Assembly: GCA_938743325.2 (NCBI GenBank)
Contig: OW568868.1
Location: 186,001 to 250,000, forward strand
DNA: 64,000 bases
DNA from: Pycnococcus provasolii
Lineage: Eukaryota > Chlorophyta > Pseudoscourfieldiophyceae > Pseudoscourfieldiales > Pycnococcaceae
Reading direction: 5' to 3'
Part shown: one piece after another, positions 27,936-38,019 of the stretch
Layout: every line of letters begins with the position of its first letter
Numbering within the stretch: position 1 is the first letter of the stretch
Notes under the pieces: generated by a model
The model's database searches: none
Seen by the model: the letters and a program-made list of their open reading frames with translations, nothing else
What the model was told of the DNA's origin: nothing
Position numbers and translations under genes: made by a program

Positions 27936-29342
27936 ATGAGTCATGGTGGTGCAGCAGCACAACCAACCTTGCAGTTGCAACCCATTCTGTCGTTCGCGCG
28001 AATCAAGCCAGACTCCACGGGCGCGGCGGCCAGCTCTCGCGCTGTCGAAGAAAGCGCCTCTTTGACCAACCTTGCAAAAGCTACGACGACAACAGGCACA
28101 GGCACAGGGAAGTGTATCGCGTCCTTCGACGAAAGCGGATCCGTCGCCCTCTCGGGAACGCTCAACGCCAAGGCGTCATCACGAAATAAGTCTGACGTCC
28201 AAGTCTTCAATCACTACGCCGGGTGCCTTCCGCCGGATGCCGAGCAGAGCCACGTGTATGACGTCATTGCAAACGAACTCGTCGCAAAGTTCGTCGAAGG
28301 ATATGACGTCGACTTGCTCTGCTACGGCCAGACGGGTGCGGGCAAAACGTTCACAATGTTCGGACCGCCACAGAGCATGGCGCAGGCTGCTGCAAGTGTG
28401 GGGACAGGGTCGGGCGATGCCGGCGCAATACTTAAAGACGAACACGGATTCATCTTGCGCGCAGGTTTCCAAGTTCTCGCCGAGGTGGACAAGCTGAATG
28501 CGAGTGGCGCAAAGGCATCACTGCACGGGAGCATGGTTGAACTTTCCATCATGACGTTGGTGGACCAGACGGTTTCTGACTTGCTGAACAAAAAGAAAGC
28601 GTGCTACGTTGACAACGAACACCACTTGCAAGGCGCGAAGTTGGTGCCGCTGAAAACACCGTCAGATGTTGTGCACCTCGCCGCGGCCGTCGAAACGAGA
28701 TGCGTTCGTGGTACGAAGATGAACGATACGAGCTCACGGTCGCACTGTGTCACCGTGTTCCTGCTTAGCGTCGTGGAGGCGGATGGAAGTTTTAGGCAAA
28801 GCCGTTTGCAATTTTTCGACATGATGGGATCCGAGCGCTTCAAAGGCGGTAACGCAGCGCACGACGAGAAACAGAGTACGAAATCAACCATGAGCGGTTT
28901 TGAAGGAATCTACGCGAACTTGTCTCTGAGCGCGTTGTCGAGTGCTGTGGAGGCGGCTGCGGAGATGCGTCGGAGCAAGAAGAAGCGCTCAATCGACTCG
29001 GCGATGATCGGCTTTTTGCTCACGAAGCTCCTCACGGGCAGTCTCACGGGCTCGAGCATCACTGGCATGGTGACGTGCCTTTCTCAATCGCCTCGTAACG
29101 GCGACGAGACGTACCTGTCGCTGAAGTACAGCGCGGGCGTCTCCAAGCTTCTGAACAAACCAGCTCCCCAGCCTCACCGCAAGGCTTCCGACGTGCTTTC
29201 GCAAGCGCGCAAGCAGTTGCTCGCGAGCACAGCCCTGGTTGCCAAGGGCGTGCAGGGCAAGTACCAGGCGCGACGCGAGGCGGAAGTCTCGCGGTGGATG
29301 CAGGAGGTGACGTTGCTTGGCGAACTCGTGCCTGATGTGTGA
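27936..29342 (+). CDS. Orphan kinesin, motor-domain-only
   Basis: 468 residues from the ATG giving MSHGGAAAQP; an earlier in-frame ATG exists but the added part is Pro/Gly-rich leader. The motor domain reads HVYDVIANELVAKF, the P-loop GQTGAGKTFTMFG, switch I NDTSSRSHC, switch II FDMMGSERF (usual form DLAGSE) and the helix NLSLSALSSAVEAA, ending YLSLKYSAGVSKLL. ATP-binding residues are kept, while switch II and the microtubule-binding segment (RSKKKRSIDSAMIGFLLTKL) diverge from the named kinesin families. Only about 60 helical residues follow the motor, so no stalk or cargo domain is visible. It may be a flagellar or divergent motor; subfamily not assignable. Confidence 0.85.
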   Translation: MSHGGAAAQPTLQLQPILSFARIKPDSTGAAASSRAVEESASLTNLAKATTTTGTGTGKCIASFDESGSVALSGTLNAKASSRNKSDVQVFNHYAGCLPPDAEQSHVYDVIANELVAKFVEGYDVDLLCYGQTGAGKTFTMFGPPQSMAQAAASVGTGSGDAGAILKDEHGFILRAGFQVLAEVDKLNASGAKASLHGSMVELSIMTLVDQTVSDLLNKKKACYVDNEHHLQGAKLVPLKTPSDVVHLAAAVETRCVRGTKMNDTSSRSHCVTVFLLSVVEADGSFRQSRLQFFDMMGSERFKGGNAAHDEKQSTKSTMSGFEGIYANLSLSALSSAVEAAAEMRRSKKKRSIDSAMIGFLLTKLLTGSLTGSSITGMVTCLSQSPRNGDETYLSLKYSAGVSKLLNKPAPQPHRKASDVLSQARKQLLASTALVAKGVQGKYQARREAEVSRWMQEVTLLGELVPDV

Positions 29343-30553
29343 TCTATCCATTGTACTACGATACCATCTTGTGTAACTCAATGAAATGACAAAGTTTGAG
29401 AATTTTGAGCACCCAGCGACCGTGCCGTAGATCTATCTTCACCTTCGAGATCCTCCGTCGGCAGTTCGTGAATCATGTACATCGTGTGACTCCCTCCTCC
29501 CTTCGGCAGGTCTTCGAATGTCTCGGTGAGTGTTTTGATCGGGAATCCCTTGAACTTCTTTTTCACGGCCGGCGAGAACGCTATACACGCCGACATCCAG
29601 CAAATGCCGACACGTGATTAACGCGCCGAACGAGCAATCTGCAGTAAGCATTGATCCAATGCCACAACAAAGCTCAGCTATGCTGTGCGTGGTGACCTGG
29701 TAGATAAACTGGCGGTCACTCACTCACTCTATCACCGTACCCGCGATCTTGCACCAAATACCAATCGAACGCGAGCGCGACGTCCTTGCATGGCGCGGCT
29801 TCGACGAGCTTCGCGCCCCACTGCACAGTGCACACCGTCCGTCGGACTGTTGTGCCACTCAATCGTCGTCGTCGTCGTCGGCGTCGTCGCGGCCAAGTAC
29901 AGTAAGCGTGCCGAACTCCTCAACGTCGCTTGCCTCGCCGTCGTGCCGTGCCGTCGTCTTGGAAGTTGGAACCGTGCCGTCGTCTGGTGAAGGTTATGGC
30001 ATAATAACCTTAAGGTAGACGGCCCTATGATTACAGTATCCCGATGATCCTTGCTTGGTACTGTAATGGAAGAGGTAATAAGGTTAGTCCACAACACGTG
30101 TATCCCCAACCAACCACACCAAGATCAGCCACCTCAAGCAAGCTCCTCCAGAGTCCAGTCCCCCGGCAAGGCCGCCCAGGGAGGGGGAGGGAGGGAGGGA
30201 GGGAGGGGGGACCCCGACCGATGACCGCCCGTTTCACCGTCGACCCCGGCTGACCGGGTGGCCTGCTTCCTACCAACCATGGCATGTTCCCCCGCCTGCT
30301 CGCGGTCATCATGTTGCAGTTGCAAGTTTGAAAATTCCAAACCTTGCTCTTCAAATTCCAAACCTTCCAAACAGGGCTCTCTTCAAACGGCTCTTTTGTT
30401 TTGGGAGAGTCTTGTTTTGTTTTGGGGGGGGGGGGGAGGGGTCCCGAAACCCGGGGGGCGAAGCAGCTCCCCGCCGGGCGCGCCCAATTCTTCTCCATTT
30501 CAACCTCTCCCACGCCGCTCTCGGGCCTGCTTCATTCACTCACTCGTTCACGT
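29343..30553. other. Intergenic stretch before the EF-hand/C2 gene
   Basis: A small minus frame at 29378-29596 (KKKFKGFPIKTLTETFEDLP, TMYMIHELPTED) has protein-like composition but no recognisable family or clear start. The rest holds a GGGA repeat at 30181-30210, a direct repeat AATTCCAAACCTT at about 30335-30370, and 13 G in a row at 30424-30436, all upstream of the next ATG and possibly promoter-linked. Confidence 0.4.
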
Positions 30554-33500
30554 ATGAGTGCCGTGAGTGGTGTGGGTGCGCCATTTATGGGTGCGTGGGA
30601 AGAAACTGGTGGTGGCCTTGGTGGTGGCGTGCTCTCGGCTGGGAGGCCGGCGTCAGCCTCGCCGCTTCTCTCCGAAGACCGTGCGTTGTCTTTACGCGAC
30701 GAAAACGCTAAGCTGAAACAACAAGTCAGAGCGCTGTCAGAAGAGAAGGCGAAACTTGAGGTGAAACTCAGAAGAACAGAGGAGAAAGTTGTGAAAAGCG
30801 TGCTCCTCGACGCGCAGCAGCAGGACAAGAAGAAAAACGTTAGGAAGTTCGACGCAGATGCTATCGGTGCAGGAGCGCCGAGGCGAGGAGGCGCGCTTGT
30901 CGAAAGGGCGCTGGCGGCCGAAAATAGAGTCGAGGAACTGCAGCGCAAGCTACGCGACGAGTCGAGGCGAGCCGACAAGGAGGCGGAGCGGGTCGCCCAC
31001 TTCAAGAGCATGAGCCGAGAGTTTCGAACGAGGCTCGAGCGCGCACAGGCGGACGTGCGACGCGTGAACCGTGCGGCTGGCGAAGCGCAGACGAGGAACG
31101 CCATGTCGTCCGCGCACGCGCAGCTCGCTGCGACTGGCAAGGCCGGGGGAGGAGCATCCGGGCCGCGAGTTGCGGAGCTGCAGAGGGAAAATGAGCTGCT
31201 TCGCGAGGAGAATGCAAAGCTTGGAGGAACGAGGTGGAACATGCCTTCGGAATCCAAGAAGGGCGCTGCACGAGCGCTGCGCTTCTCCACGGATGGAAAG
31301 CCGGACCCCAACCTCGAGCCTTGGGTTGTCGAGGAGGTGACGGTGAACGGCTCGCTTCACCTGCTCGACCGAAAGACGAACAAGCTCTTCAAGCCTGGCA
31401 TGAACAACCTCGTCATACCCGTGGGACGCTTCGGCGAGGAGGACGGCACGATTCAGGGACCCGCATCGGCGGACGGCAAGGGGCTCGGCGACTTCTTCAC
31501 CGCTCTCGATGCCCACCTCAAGCGCGAGCGCGTGCAGCTGCGCACCCTCTTCGACGAGGTGGATGCGGACAAGAGCGGGTATCTCGATAAACGCGAGTTT
31601 CCCAACCTGCTGAAGCGATGCATACCACATGCCACCGCCGCAGAGGCGAGCTTCTTCATGGCCATGATGGACGCTGACGGCGACTCGAGGCTGTCGTTCG
31701 TCGAGCTGATGTCCAGCCTGCAGGAGTGCCTGAAGATTGGATCCGAGGCGGCAAATTCCACGAGCATGGCACACGCTAAGTTCGCCCAGCGCGTCAAGAA
31801 GGCGATGCAGGACGACAAGATCCGGCCTCAGCAGCTGTTCCGCAAGTACGATCGTTTCGGAACGGGCAAGCTGTCGCACAACGACCTCACGGCCATGGCG
31901 AAGGACCTCGTGCGCGGCCTTTCAAGCGCGGACGCAAGGAATTTCGTCGTGCAGTGCGCGCAGTGGGATCTCGACGGAAATGGAAGCATCACGTTCGGCG
32001 AGCTTCTCGTCGTTCTTGGCATACGCCCCATCAAGCGCGTGCCACAGACGGCGCCGTATAAGCCAGACCCGAAGCGCCGACGCAAGCTCGCGCTGAAGTC
32101 TTTCCGCGCGAAGGACGGATCGCGCTACCTGCTCGATCCAAATACGCGTCGTCTGTATTTTGAGCCGCAGCCGGGCGACCAGTGGCCTCGTGTTGCAGGT
32201 TATTTGAACCCAAGTCGCAAGGTGGTTCTGCTCAGCAGCATGCTGCAGTCTGACAACCTCTTCAAGGCACTCGACAGGTACCTGAAGACGAATCGCGAGA
32301 CGCTCGATGCAACGTTCAAGAAATTTGATAAGGATGGCAGCGGCGTGCTTGATTCCGGCGAGATTGCTAACTTCGTGCATGCGCTTGTGCCCAGCGCCAC
32401 GGAGAAAGATATCAGGTATTATCTGGCGATGCTTGACAGCGATGGCGACGGCAGCGTGGCGTACGACGAGCTGTTGTCAATGATTCAAAATATTGTGCAG
32501 GCGCAGCAGCAGGCTGAGCAAGCTCTCGCGGCATACGATGGTGGAGATGGCACCCTTGATGTTATCCTCGGCGACATTCGAAAAGCGATGGAGACGAACT
32601 ACGGAAGCATTGATCGCGCGTGGACTCGATACGACAAGGACCGCAACGGCTTCCTTGACATCTCGGAGATCAAAAAGCTTGTGCGCGAGATCTACCCCGC
32701 TGTCGACGGCAAGCAAATGTCTCGCCTTCTCGCATACCTGTTCCAGCTTGACGCGAATGGCGATGGACGGTTCTCGAGAGACGAGCTGCTGAGCGCGCTT
32801 CGCACCGGCCCTCCGCCAAATCTTGAGATTGCGCGAGAGGAGGCTGAGGCAATGGGAACGGGCGGGTTTGCACCTCCGGCTCAGGCGCCCGCGCCGTCGC
32901 ACGGTGGACAGTGGACGCTGACGGAGTATTACCACGCTCCATCGAAGTCAACTTATCTGCTTGATCGAAGCCGCGGACTTTTGTACCTGCGGCCAACGAA
33001 TGCGCAGAGGGGCGACCAGAGTCTTGTACTCGCTGGCAGGCTTCGCAGCGATGGTGGCATCCAGTCTGCCACGAAGCCGGACTTCTTCCAGAGTCTCGAC
33101 GCATTCCTGAAGACTAATCGCCAGAGGCTGTCTGACGTGTTCGCACAGTATGACCGCAACAACAACGGTTCCCTCGATCGTCGCGAGCTCGGTGCATTGC
33201 TGCAGCAGCTCATGCCGGGAGCAACCCCAGCGGACGTTCTCTACAATTCCGTGCAGCTTGACGTGAATGGCGATGGCGAGGTCACATTTGACGAGCTGAT
33301 GGCCGAAATTCGAGAGTGTGTGAAGGCATCGCAGAATGCGCGCTCCGCGGCGGGCGACGGCCCCGTGGACGGTAGCGTATCGGCGCTTCGACAACGTGTG
33401 GGCGGTGATGCCGCGACCTTCGAGGCAATGTGGGATCAGCTCGACACCTCCGACCGCGGCGCTCTCAACTACGAGGAGGTGCGCAAACTCCTCTACAGGC

Positions 33501-36500
33501 TCGTTCCGAACATGACGCACGCGGGCGTCAGGTACGTCATCGCCAAGCTCCATAGCCTGAACGTGCAGGGTGACGCCAGGGTAACGCAGGAGGATCTGCG
33601 CCAGGCTTTGGGACTTCGCGCGTACTCCACGGCAACCGTCGTGCGCAACACCGCGTCGGCGCCCGCCGTGAGCTTCGATGCGCCGAAGCTACAGGGATTT
33701 ACTGACGCTTCGGGGCGAAGCATGCTCGTGGATCCCGCCACGCGCAAGGTATTTGAGCAGCAGCAGCCAGGCGCCCGTCCTGTGGTGGTGGGCTACGTGA
33801 ATGCACCGTCGAGTGGGTCGGCGAGCGTAGACGCTCAGCCGGTGCAACCTCTGCCAACCTTGCGCGACGACTTCTTCAACTCGCTCGACCGCTACCTCAA
33901 GGCTAACCAGACGACAATCACCGCTCTCTTCCAGCGCTTCGCTGGAGGCGCGACGCCCGATCGCCTTATGCCTCCCGAGTTTGCACGCTTTGTGGCTGAG
34001 ATTTCACCGCACTCCAGCCAGTCAGAGCTGCAGTACATTCGTTCTATGCTCGATGCTGACGGCGACCTCGTGGTCACGCGCGACGAGCTCATGAATGCCA
34101 TCAAGAGCGCAGTTTCCGCGATCCAGCAGGTGACTCGTGGAATCAACCTCGACGACGTGGTGGGAATGCTTCGATCTCGCCTCACAACAGATCCTGTCTC
34201 GTTCCAGAGGCTTTGGCAGCAGTACGATGTCGATCGATCTGGCTACCTCGACTGGGTCGAAGTTAAGCGCATGCTCATGAGCCTCGACCCGAACATGACG
34301 AGGCAGCAGATGCAAGTGTGCCTAGCGGAACTGAAGCGGCTTGACGTCGACGGGGACAACCGAATCAGCCCGCAGGAGCTCATGCTTGCGCTCCGCGTGG
34401 GACCGCCGCCAAGCGTGCGTCCCGGAACTGCGCCGGCGGCTGGGCATGCCCCAGCGATGCCGCAGCCACATGCCCCTCTCGCCATCGCTGTACCGCCAAC
34501 GCCAACGGAACCGCTTCCTGCGGATAAAGAGGGCTTAGCGGCTCGCGCCACCGCGGCGGAACGACGTGCACGCGTCCTGGAGGCTGAGCTCGAAAGTCTG
34601 CGCACGCGTGCATCGAACGTGCCGAAGCTCGAGCGCGACCTCAACGACGCGCGCGCCACCGTGCAGGAGCTGAAGCAAGCGCTTGCCAGTGGTAAGCTCG
34701 GCGCAGGATCTGGCAGCTCGGGAGGACGTGACGTCAGCAAGGCGGTTGGCGATCTCAAGACTGCATGGGATCGGGTTGCCACGCTGCAGGAGCGTTACAC
34801 CGAGGCGGACGAGAAGCTCAAGGCGATGCAGGAAACGCACGCTCGCGCATTGCGACAGCTCGAGGACACGTCGAAGCGGCTTGTAGAGGAGCGCAAGGTC
34901 AACACGAGATTAGACAACGACGCGAGAAAGCTGGGAATGCAGGTGGACAGCATGAAGGAGATGGAGAACATTATTGACAATCTCAGGCGAGAAAAGGTTG
35001 ACGTGGAGGCGGAGAATCGTAAGCTCCTGCAGCAGGCGATGGAAGGTCCCATCACGGTGATGAATGAGCTGCGCCAGCTGCGTGGCCAGCTCGCGGAAGC
35101 AAATCAGAAGCGCGCCCGCGCCGAGCTGGATGCCGCGAACTCTCGCCGCGACGCGGATCGTGCGACTCGCGGGGATGGGAGCATGCGCGTGGAAGAGAAT
35201 CTGCGCGCCGTTTACGCGGAGCGTGACACGCTCAGGGTTGAGCTCGAGCGCGTGCGCGTGGATCTCGAGGCGGCGACGGACAAGCTCCGCGTGTACACAA
35301 TCTCAGGCACGGATCCGATGAAGCTCGCTGCTGGAGGCGCGCAGTCATCCAGCGGCGCGTCGAACCTTGTGGAAGGAGCGGCCATTGGCGGCGGTTCCGC
35401 GATGGGATTCGAGCTTCGTGAGCTCAGGGAGGCATACGCGAGGCAGGTAGAGGAGCTCGAGCGTGCTCGGCGCTTCACCACCATCGCGGAGTCACAGGTT
35501 GCTGACCTCAAGGCGGAGCTGGATGCCACCGTCTCAAAGGCGCGCATCGTCGAGAACGAGCTTCGTCGCGTTCTGGAGGAGAGGGAGCGCCAGCTGGACC
35601 AGAAGGAGGAGAAGGTGCGCCACTTCGAGGCTCTGCTTCGCAAGCGCGACACTTCTGGCAGCATTCGCAGCAGCGTCGATCTCGGATCTTCTGTTGCTCT
35701 CGAGAGCATCGGTAATGGCGCGGGCAGTTACGAGCCGGAGGAACTTCAGGCGCTAAGCGGTGGGCTGTCACGAGACGAAAACTTGATGCTATTCGACGTG
35801 TTGAGCGCCGATCTCGACGGCGTTGCGCTTGGCTTGCCAAACGGCGCTCTTGGACCGAACTACAAGACGTTCGCGACGTTCGACTTCTTCGAGCACACGA
35901 CGCAGGCAAGCTCGATTGGCACCGGCGCATCGCCGAAGTACGACACGCGCGTCGAGTACGTCGTCGACAAGATTGACGACTTCTTTTTCGAGCACATGGA
36001 GCAGAATTCGCTGCGTGTGCTTGTACACCGCGTGCTACCCAACTGCGACTATGTCACGCTCGGTGTCGCGCTCATCCCGCTGCGCCGCGCGATGGACGAC
36101 GGCGCGCTACTTACTGTGGGAGACGCCGCCGCGGGCGTGGGGGTAAGCGTGCGCCATGCCGAGGTCGTGGGCAAGGGCGGTCGCGTGGTGGGAAAGCTGC
36201 GACACACGCTCCGCCTCCTGCGTCCGTTCGGACCGGCATACAACGATTTCCGCCGAAGGCAGGGCGAGGGCGCACTGACGCGCGCGCCACCAGGCAGCGC
36301 CGCGGCGGCGGCGGCGGCATCGGAGAAGAGCGACAGCGAGCTTCGGGAGAAGACGTACGAGACGGCTGCTGACGACGCGAGAAGAAATCCGACCGCGGAA
36401 TGCGTCCGAGTCACCGTGACACGATGCACGGGCCTAATCCCACGAACGTCGGGCCGCGAGCTATCGATGATCCCATACGTGAGCTACCGCTTCCCTGGCC

Positions 36501-37777
36501 ACACCGTGCACGACACGGCGCCCTCTTCCGGAGTTTCACCAACCTTTGCGGATGTGAGAGACTACCCACTCGAGCGATCACCTGCGGTTCTAAGGCGACT
36601 GCAGGACACTACGCTGGAGATTCGCGTGTTTGACGATGCGGACCTCGACCTTGAAACTGCGGGGTCTTTGGTCGGCTCTGGCTCCGTTCCGCTTGCTCCT
36701 CTTTCGATGGCTGGTGGCATGGTGAATGCGCGCATCCCACTCTTCGACCTGAATGGTCGCGACGTGGGGAGTGCCGAATTGACGGCGGAGTGGGTTGATG
36801 CGATTCCCGCCGCACGCGAGAATGCCTCGCAGCCAATCTACTCCGCGCCGCCTCAGGTTCCAGCCGTGCACGGAGCTTCCTCGTCGAATGTCGGCGCATC
36901 TTTCGGCCTGGCAAGTGAAGAGCAAGGCTTCTACGAGACGCTCAAGCCGGTGGAACCTTCCGCCCCCGCTGTGACGACGGCGGTGGCAACAACTGCGAGT
37001 GCGCAGGACCTGTCGGCATCCACCGATTCCGTGCGGCAAGGCGCACGCACTGGCGCCGGCGGCCTAGTGCCAGCATCGGATGACGCTGGCGCGGTAGTTC
37101 GCGTCGATGCGAGCCACCGTTCACTGGGCGGGGCACGCTACGCCGGTGGTGTGGCGGACAGTGTTGACTACGAGGCGCTTCCGCAGGCCTCCGCACCGGC
37201 AGCTCTCAGCTGGCTTCCGGCGGATCGAAGTGCTTGGCCATCGACGAGCTGCCTGTGCTTCGCCGTGACTTCGTTCGAGGTGACCGAATCTCAGCTGGCG
37301 CAGGCTCTCGTCAAGACGCCGGTGACTGTGGTTGTGGACCTGTTCAGCGACGTTGTTGAAACGGCAAAGATGACCTCAGCACCTGCGCGCCTTGCTCCCG
37401 GCACGACTCGTGTTGCCCTCGAGGCTTCGAGCGGCGGCGTTGGCGTTCCATTCGGGCTGGCGTTCCCCGTCGCATCTGGAACTGGCGCTCTTGCCTCATC
37501 GTTCGCCACCGCGATCTCCGACGCGGTGCTCGACGGCAGTCGTGATGCATTCGAAAAGCTCGTCGCGATTGTGTCTGTCGTGCAGGCTGAGGGCGCAGCG
37601 CGCGACGTTGCGAGTGCGATCGTACCTCTCGGCGACCTTGCTAAGGGAAGCCGAGGTGAGTGGAACAACGAGGGTGTAGCCTTGACGGACGAGCAGAATC
37701 GCAAGGTTGGTTTCCTGACGATTACCACCTCGGCGAAGTCTGCGATGGATGCCGTTCTAAGGGGTGCAAGGAGATGA
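30554..37777 (+). CDS. Giant EF-hand/coiled-coil/C2 protein, RPGRIP1L-like (ciliary transition zone)
   Basis: 2407 residues from ATG 30554 (MSAVSGVGAPF); the open frame before it is leader-like. Residues 40-220 are coiled coil. Residues 325-1285 hold four modules, each a short strand unit of the type YLLDPNTRRLYF followed by four EF-hand loops, sixteen in all. About twelve are canonical (DADKSGYLDKREF, DKDGSGVLDSGEI, DVNGDGEVTFDEL) and the rest degenerate. Residues 1325-1700 are coiled coil. A C2 domain of the RPGRIP1/RPGRIP1L type follows (FATFDFFEHTTQASS, VDKIDDFFFEHMEQNSLRVL), then a second C2 (about 1945-2085) and a C-terminal C2-like domain (2225-2407). RPGRIP1L organises the ciliary transition zone; the calcium-binding array is not part of the animal protein. 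Assignment rests on the C2 motifs and order. Confidence 0.82.
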   Translation: MSAVSGVGAPFMGAWEETGGGLGGGVLSAGRPASASPLLSEDRALSLRDENAKLKQQVRALSEEKAKLEVKLRRTEEKVVKSVLLDAQQQDKKKNVRKFDADAIGAGAPRRGGALVERALAAENRVEELQRKLRDESRRADKEAERVAHFKSMSREFRTRLERAQADVRRVNRAAGEAQTRNAMSSAHAQLAATGKAGGGASGPRVAELQRENELLREENAKLGGTRWNMPSESKKGAARALRFSTDGKPDPNLEPWVVEEVTVNGSLHLLDRKTNKLFKPGMNNLVIPVGRFGEEDGTIQGPASADGKGLGDFFTALDAHLKRERVQLRTLFDEVDADKSGYLDKREFPNLLKRCIPHATAAEASFFMAMMDADGDSRLSFVELMSSLQECLKIGSEAANSTSMAHAKFAQRVKKAMQDDKIRPQQLFRKYDRFGTGKLSHNDLTAMAKDLVRGLSSADARNFVVQCAQWDLDGNGSITFGELLVVLGIRPIKRVPQTAPYKPDPKRRRKLALKSFRAKDGSRYLLDPNTRRLYFEPQPGDQWPRVAGYLNPSRKVVLLSSMLQSDNLFKALDRYLKTNRETLDATFKKFDKDGSGVLDSGEIANFVHALVPSATEKDIRYYLAMLDSDGDGSVAYDELLSMIQNIVQAQQQAEQALAAYDGGDGTLDVILGDIRKAMETNYGSIDRAWTRYDKDRNGFLDISEIKKLVREIYPAVDGKQMSRLLAYLFQLDANGDGRFSRDELLSALRTGPPPNLEIAREEAEAMGTGGFAPPAQAPAPSHGGQWTLTEYYHAPSKSTYLLDRSRGLLYLRPTNAQRGDQSLVLAGRLRSDGGIQSATKPDFFQSLDAFLKTNRQRLSDVFAQYDRNNNGSLDRRELGALLQQLMPGATPADVLYNSVQLDVNGDGEVTFDELMAEIRECVKASQNARSAAGDGPVDGSVSALRQRVGGDAATFEAMWDQLDTSDRGALNYEEVRKLLYRLVPNMTHAGVRYVIAKLHSLNVQGDARVTQEDLRQALGLRAYSTATVVRNTASAPAVSFDAPKLQGFTDASGRSMLVDPATRKVFEQQQPGARPVVVGYVNAPSSGSASVDAQPVQPLPTLRDDFFNSLDRYLKANQTTITALFQRFAGGATPDRLMPPEFARFVAEISPHSSQSELQYIRSMLDADGDLVVTRDELMNAIKSAVSAIQQVTRGINLDDVVGMLRSRLTTDPVSFQRLWQQYDVDRSGYLDWVEVKRMLMSLDPNMTRQQMQVCLAELKRLDVDGDNRISPQELMLALRVGPPPSVRPGTAPAAGHAPAMPQPHAPLAIAVPPTPTEPLPADKEGLAARATAAERRARVLEAELESLRTRASNVPKLERDLNDARATVQELKQALASGKLGAGSGSSGGRDVSKAVGDLKTAWDRVATLQERYTEADEKLKAMQETHARALRQLEDTSKRLVEERKVNTRLDNDARKLGMQVDSMKEMENIIDNLRREKVDVEAENRKLLQQAMEGPITVMNELRQLRGQLAEANQKRARAELDAANSRRDADRATRGDGSMRVEENLRAVYAERDTLRVELERVRVDLEAATDKLRVYTISGTDPMKLAAGGAQSSSGASNLVEGAAIGGGSAMGFELRELREAYARQVEELERARRFTTIAESQVADLKAELDATVSKARIVENELRRVLEERERQLDQKEEKVRHFEALLRKRDTSGSIRSSVDLGSSVALESIGNGAGSYEPEELQALSGGLSRDENLMLFDVLSADLDGVALGLPNGALGPNYKTFATFDFFEHTTQASSIGTGASPKYDTRVEYVVDKIDDFFFEHMEQNSLRVLVHRVLPNCDYVTLGVALIPLRRAMDDGALLTVGDAAAGVGVSVRHAEVVGKGGRVVGKLRHTLRLLRPFGPAYNDFRRRQGEGALTRAPPGSAAAAAAASEKSDSELREKTYETAADDARRNPTAECVRVTVTRCTGLIPRTSGRELSMIPYVSYRFPGHTVHDTAPSSGVSPTFADVRDYPLERSPAVLRRLQDTTLEIRVFDDADLDLETAGSLVGSGSVPLAPLSMAGGMVNARIPLFDLNGRDVGSAELTAEWVDAIPAARENASQPIYSAPPQVPAVHGASSSNVGASFGLASEEQGFYETLKPVEPSAPAVTTAVATTASAQDLSASTDSVRQGARTGAGGLVPASDDAGAVVRVDASHRSLGGARYAGGVADSVDYEALPQASAPAALSWLPADRSAWPSTSCLCFAVTSFEVTESQLAQALVKTPVTVVVDLFSDVVETAKMTSAPARLAPGTTRVALEASSGGVGVPFGLAFPVASGTGALASSFATAISDAVLDGSRDAFEKLVAIVSVVQAEGAARDVASAIVPLGDLAKGSRGEWNNEGVALTDEQNRKVGFLTITTSAKSAMDAVLRGARR

Positions 37778-38019
37778 TGAACTTATACGTTTTCCCATCG
37801 CCAAACGTGTTTTTTTCTGTGTGGGGTGGCGAATTTATTACCACTGAAAAGTAAATCAAAACGACCATGTGTTAGGGCTGAGGCACATTTACAGCTTCTT
37901 CTTCTGCTTCGAAACCAGCCAGCGCCCATGTACAAAAATGCGGCGCTGCTGAATGGAATGGGCTGAATGGTGAAGTTGGGACGAAGCGAACTCTCTATTA
38001 CACAACTGAATGAGCGATC

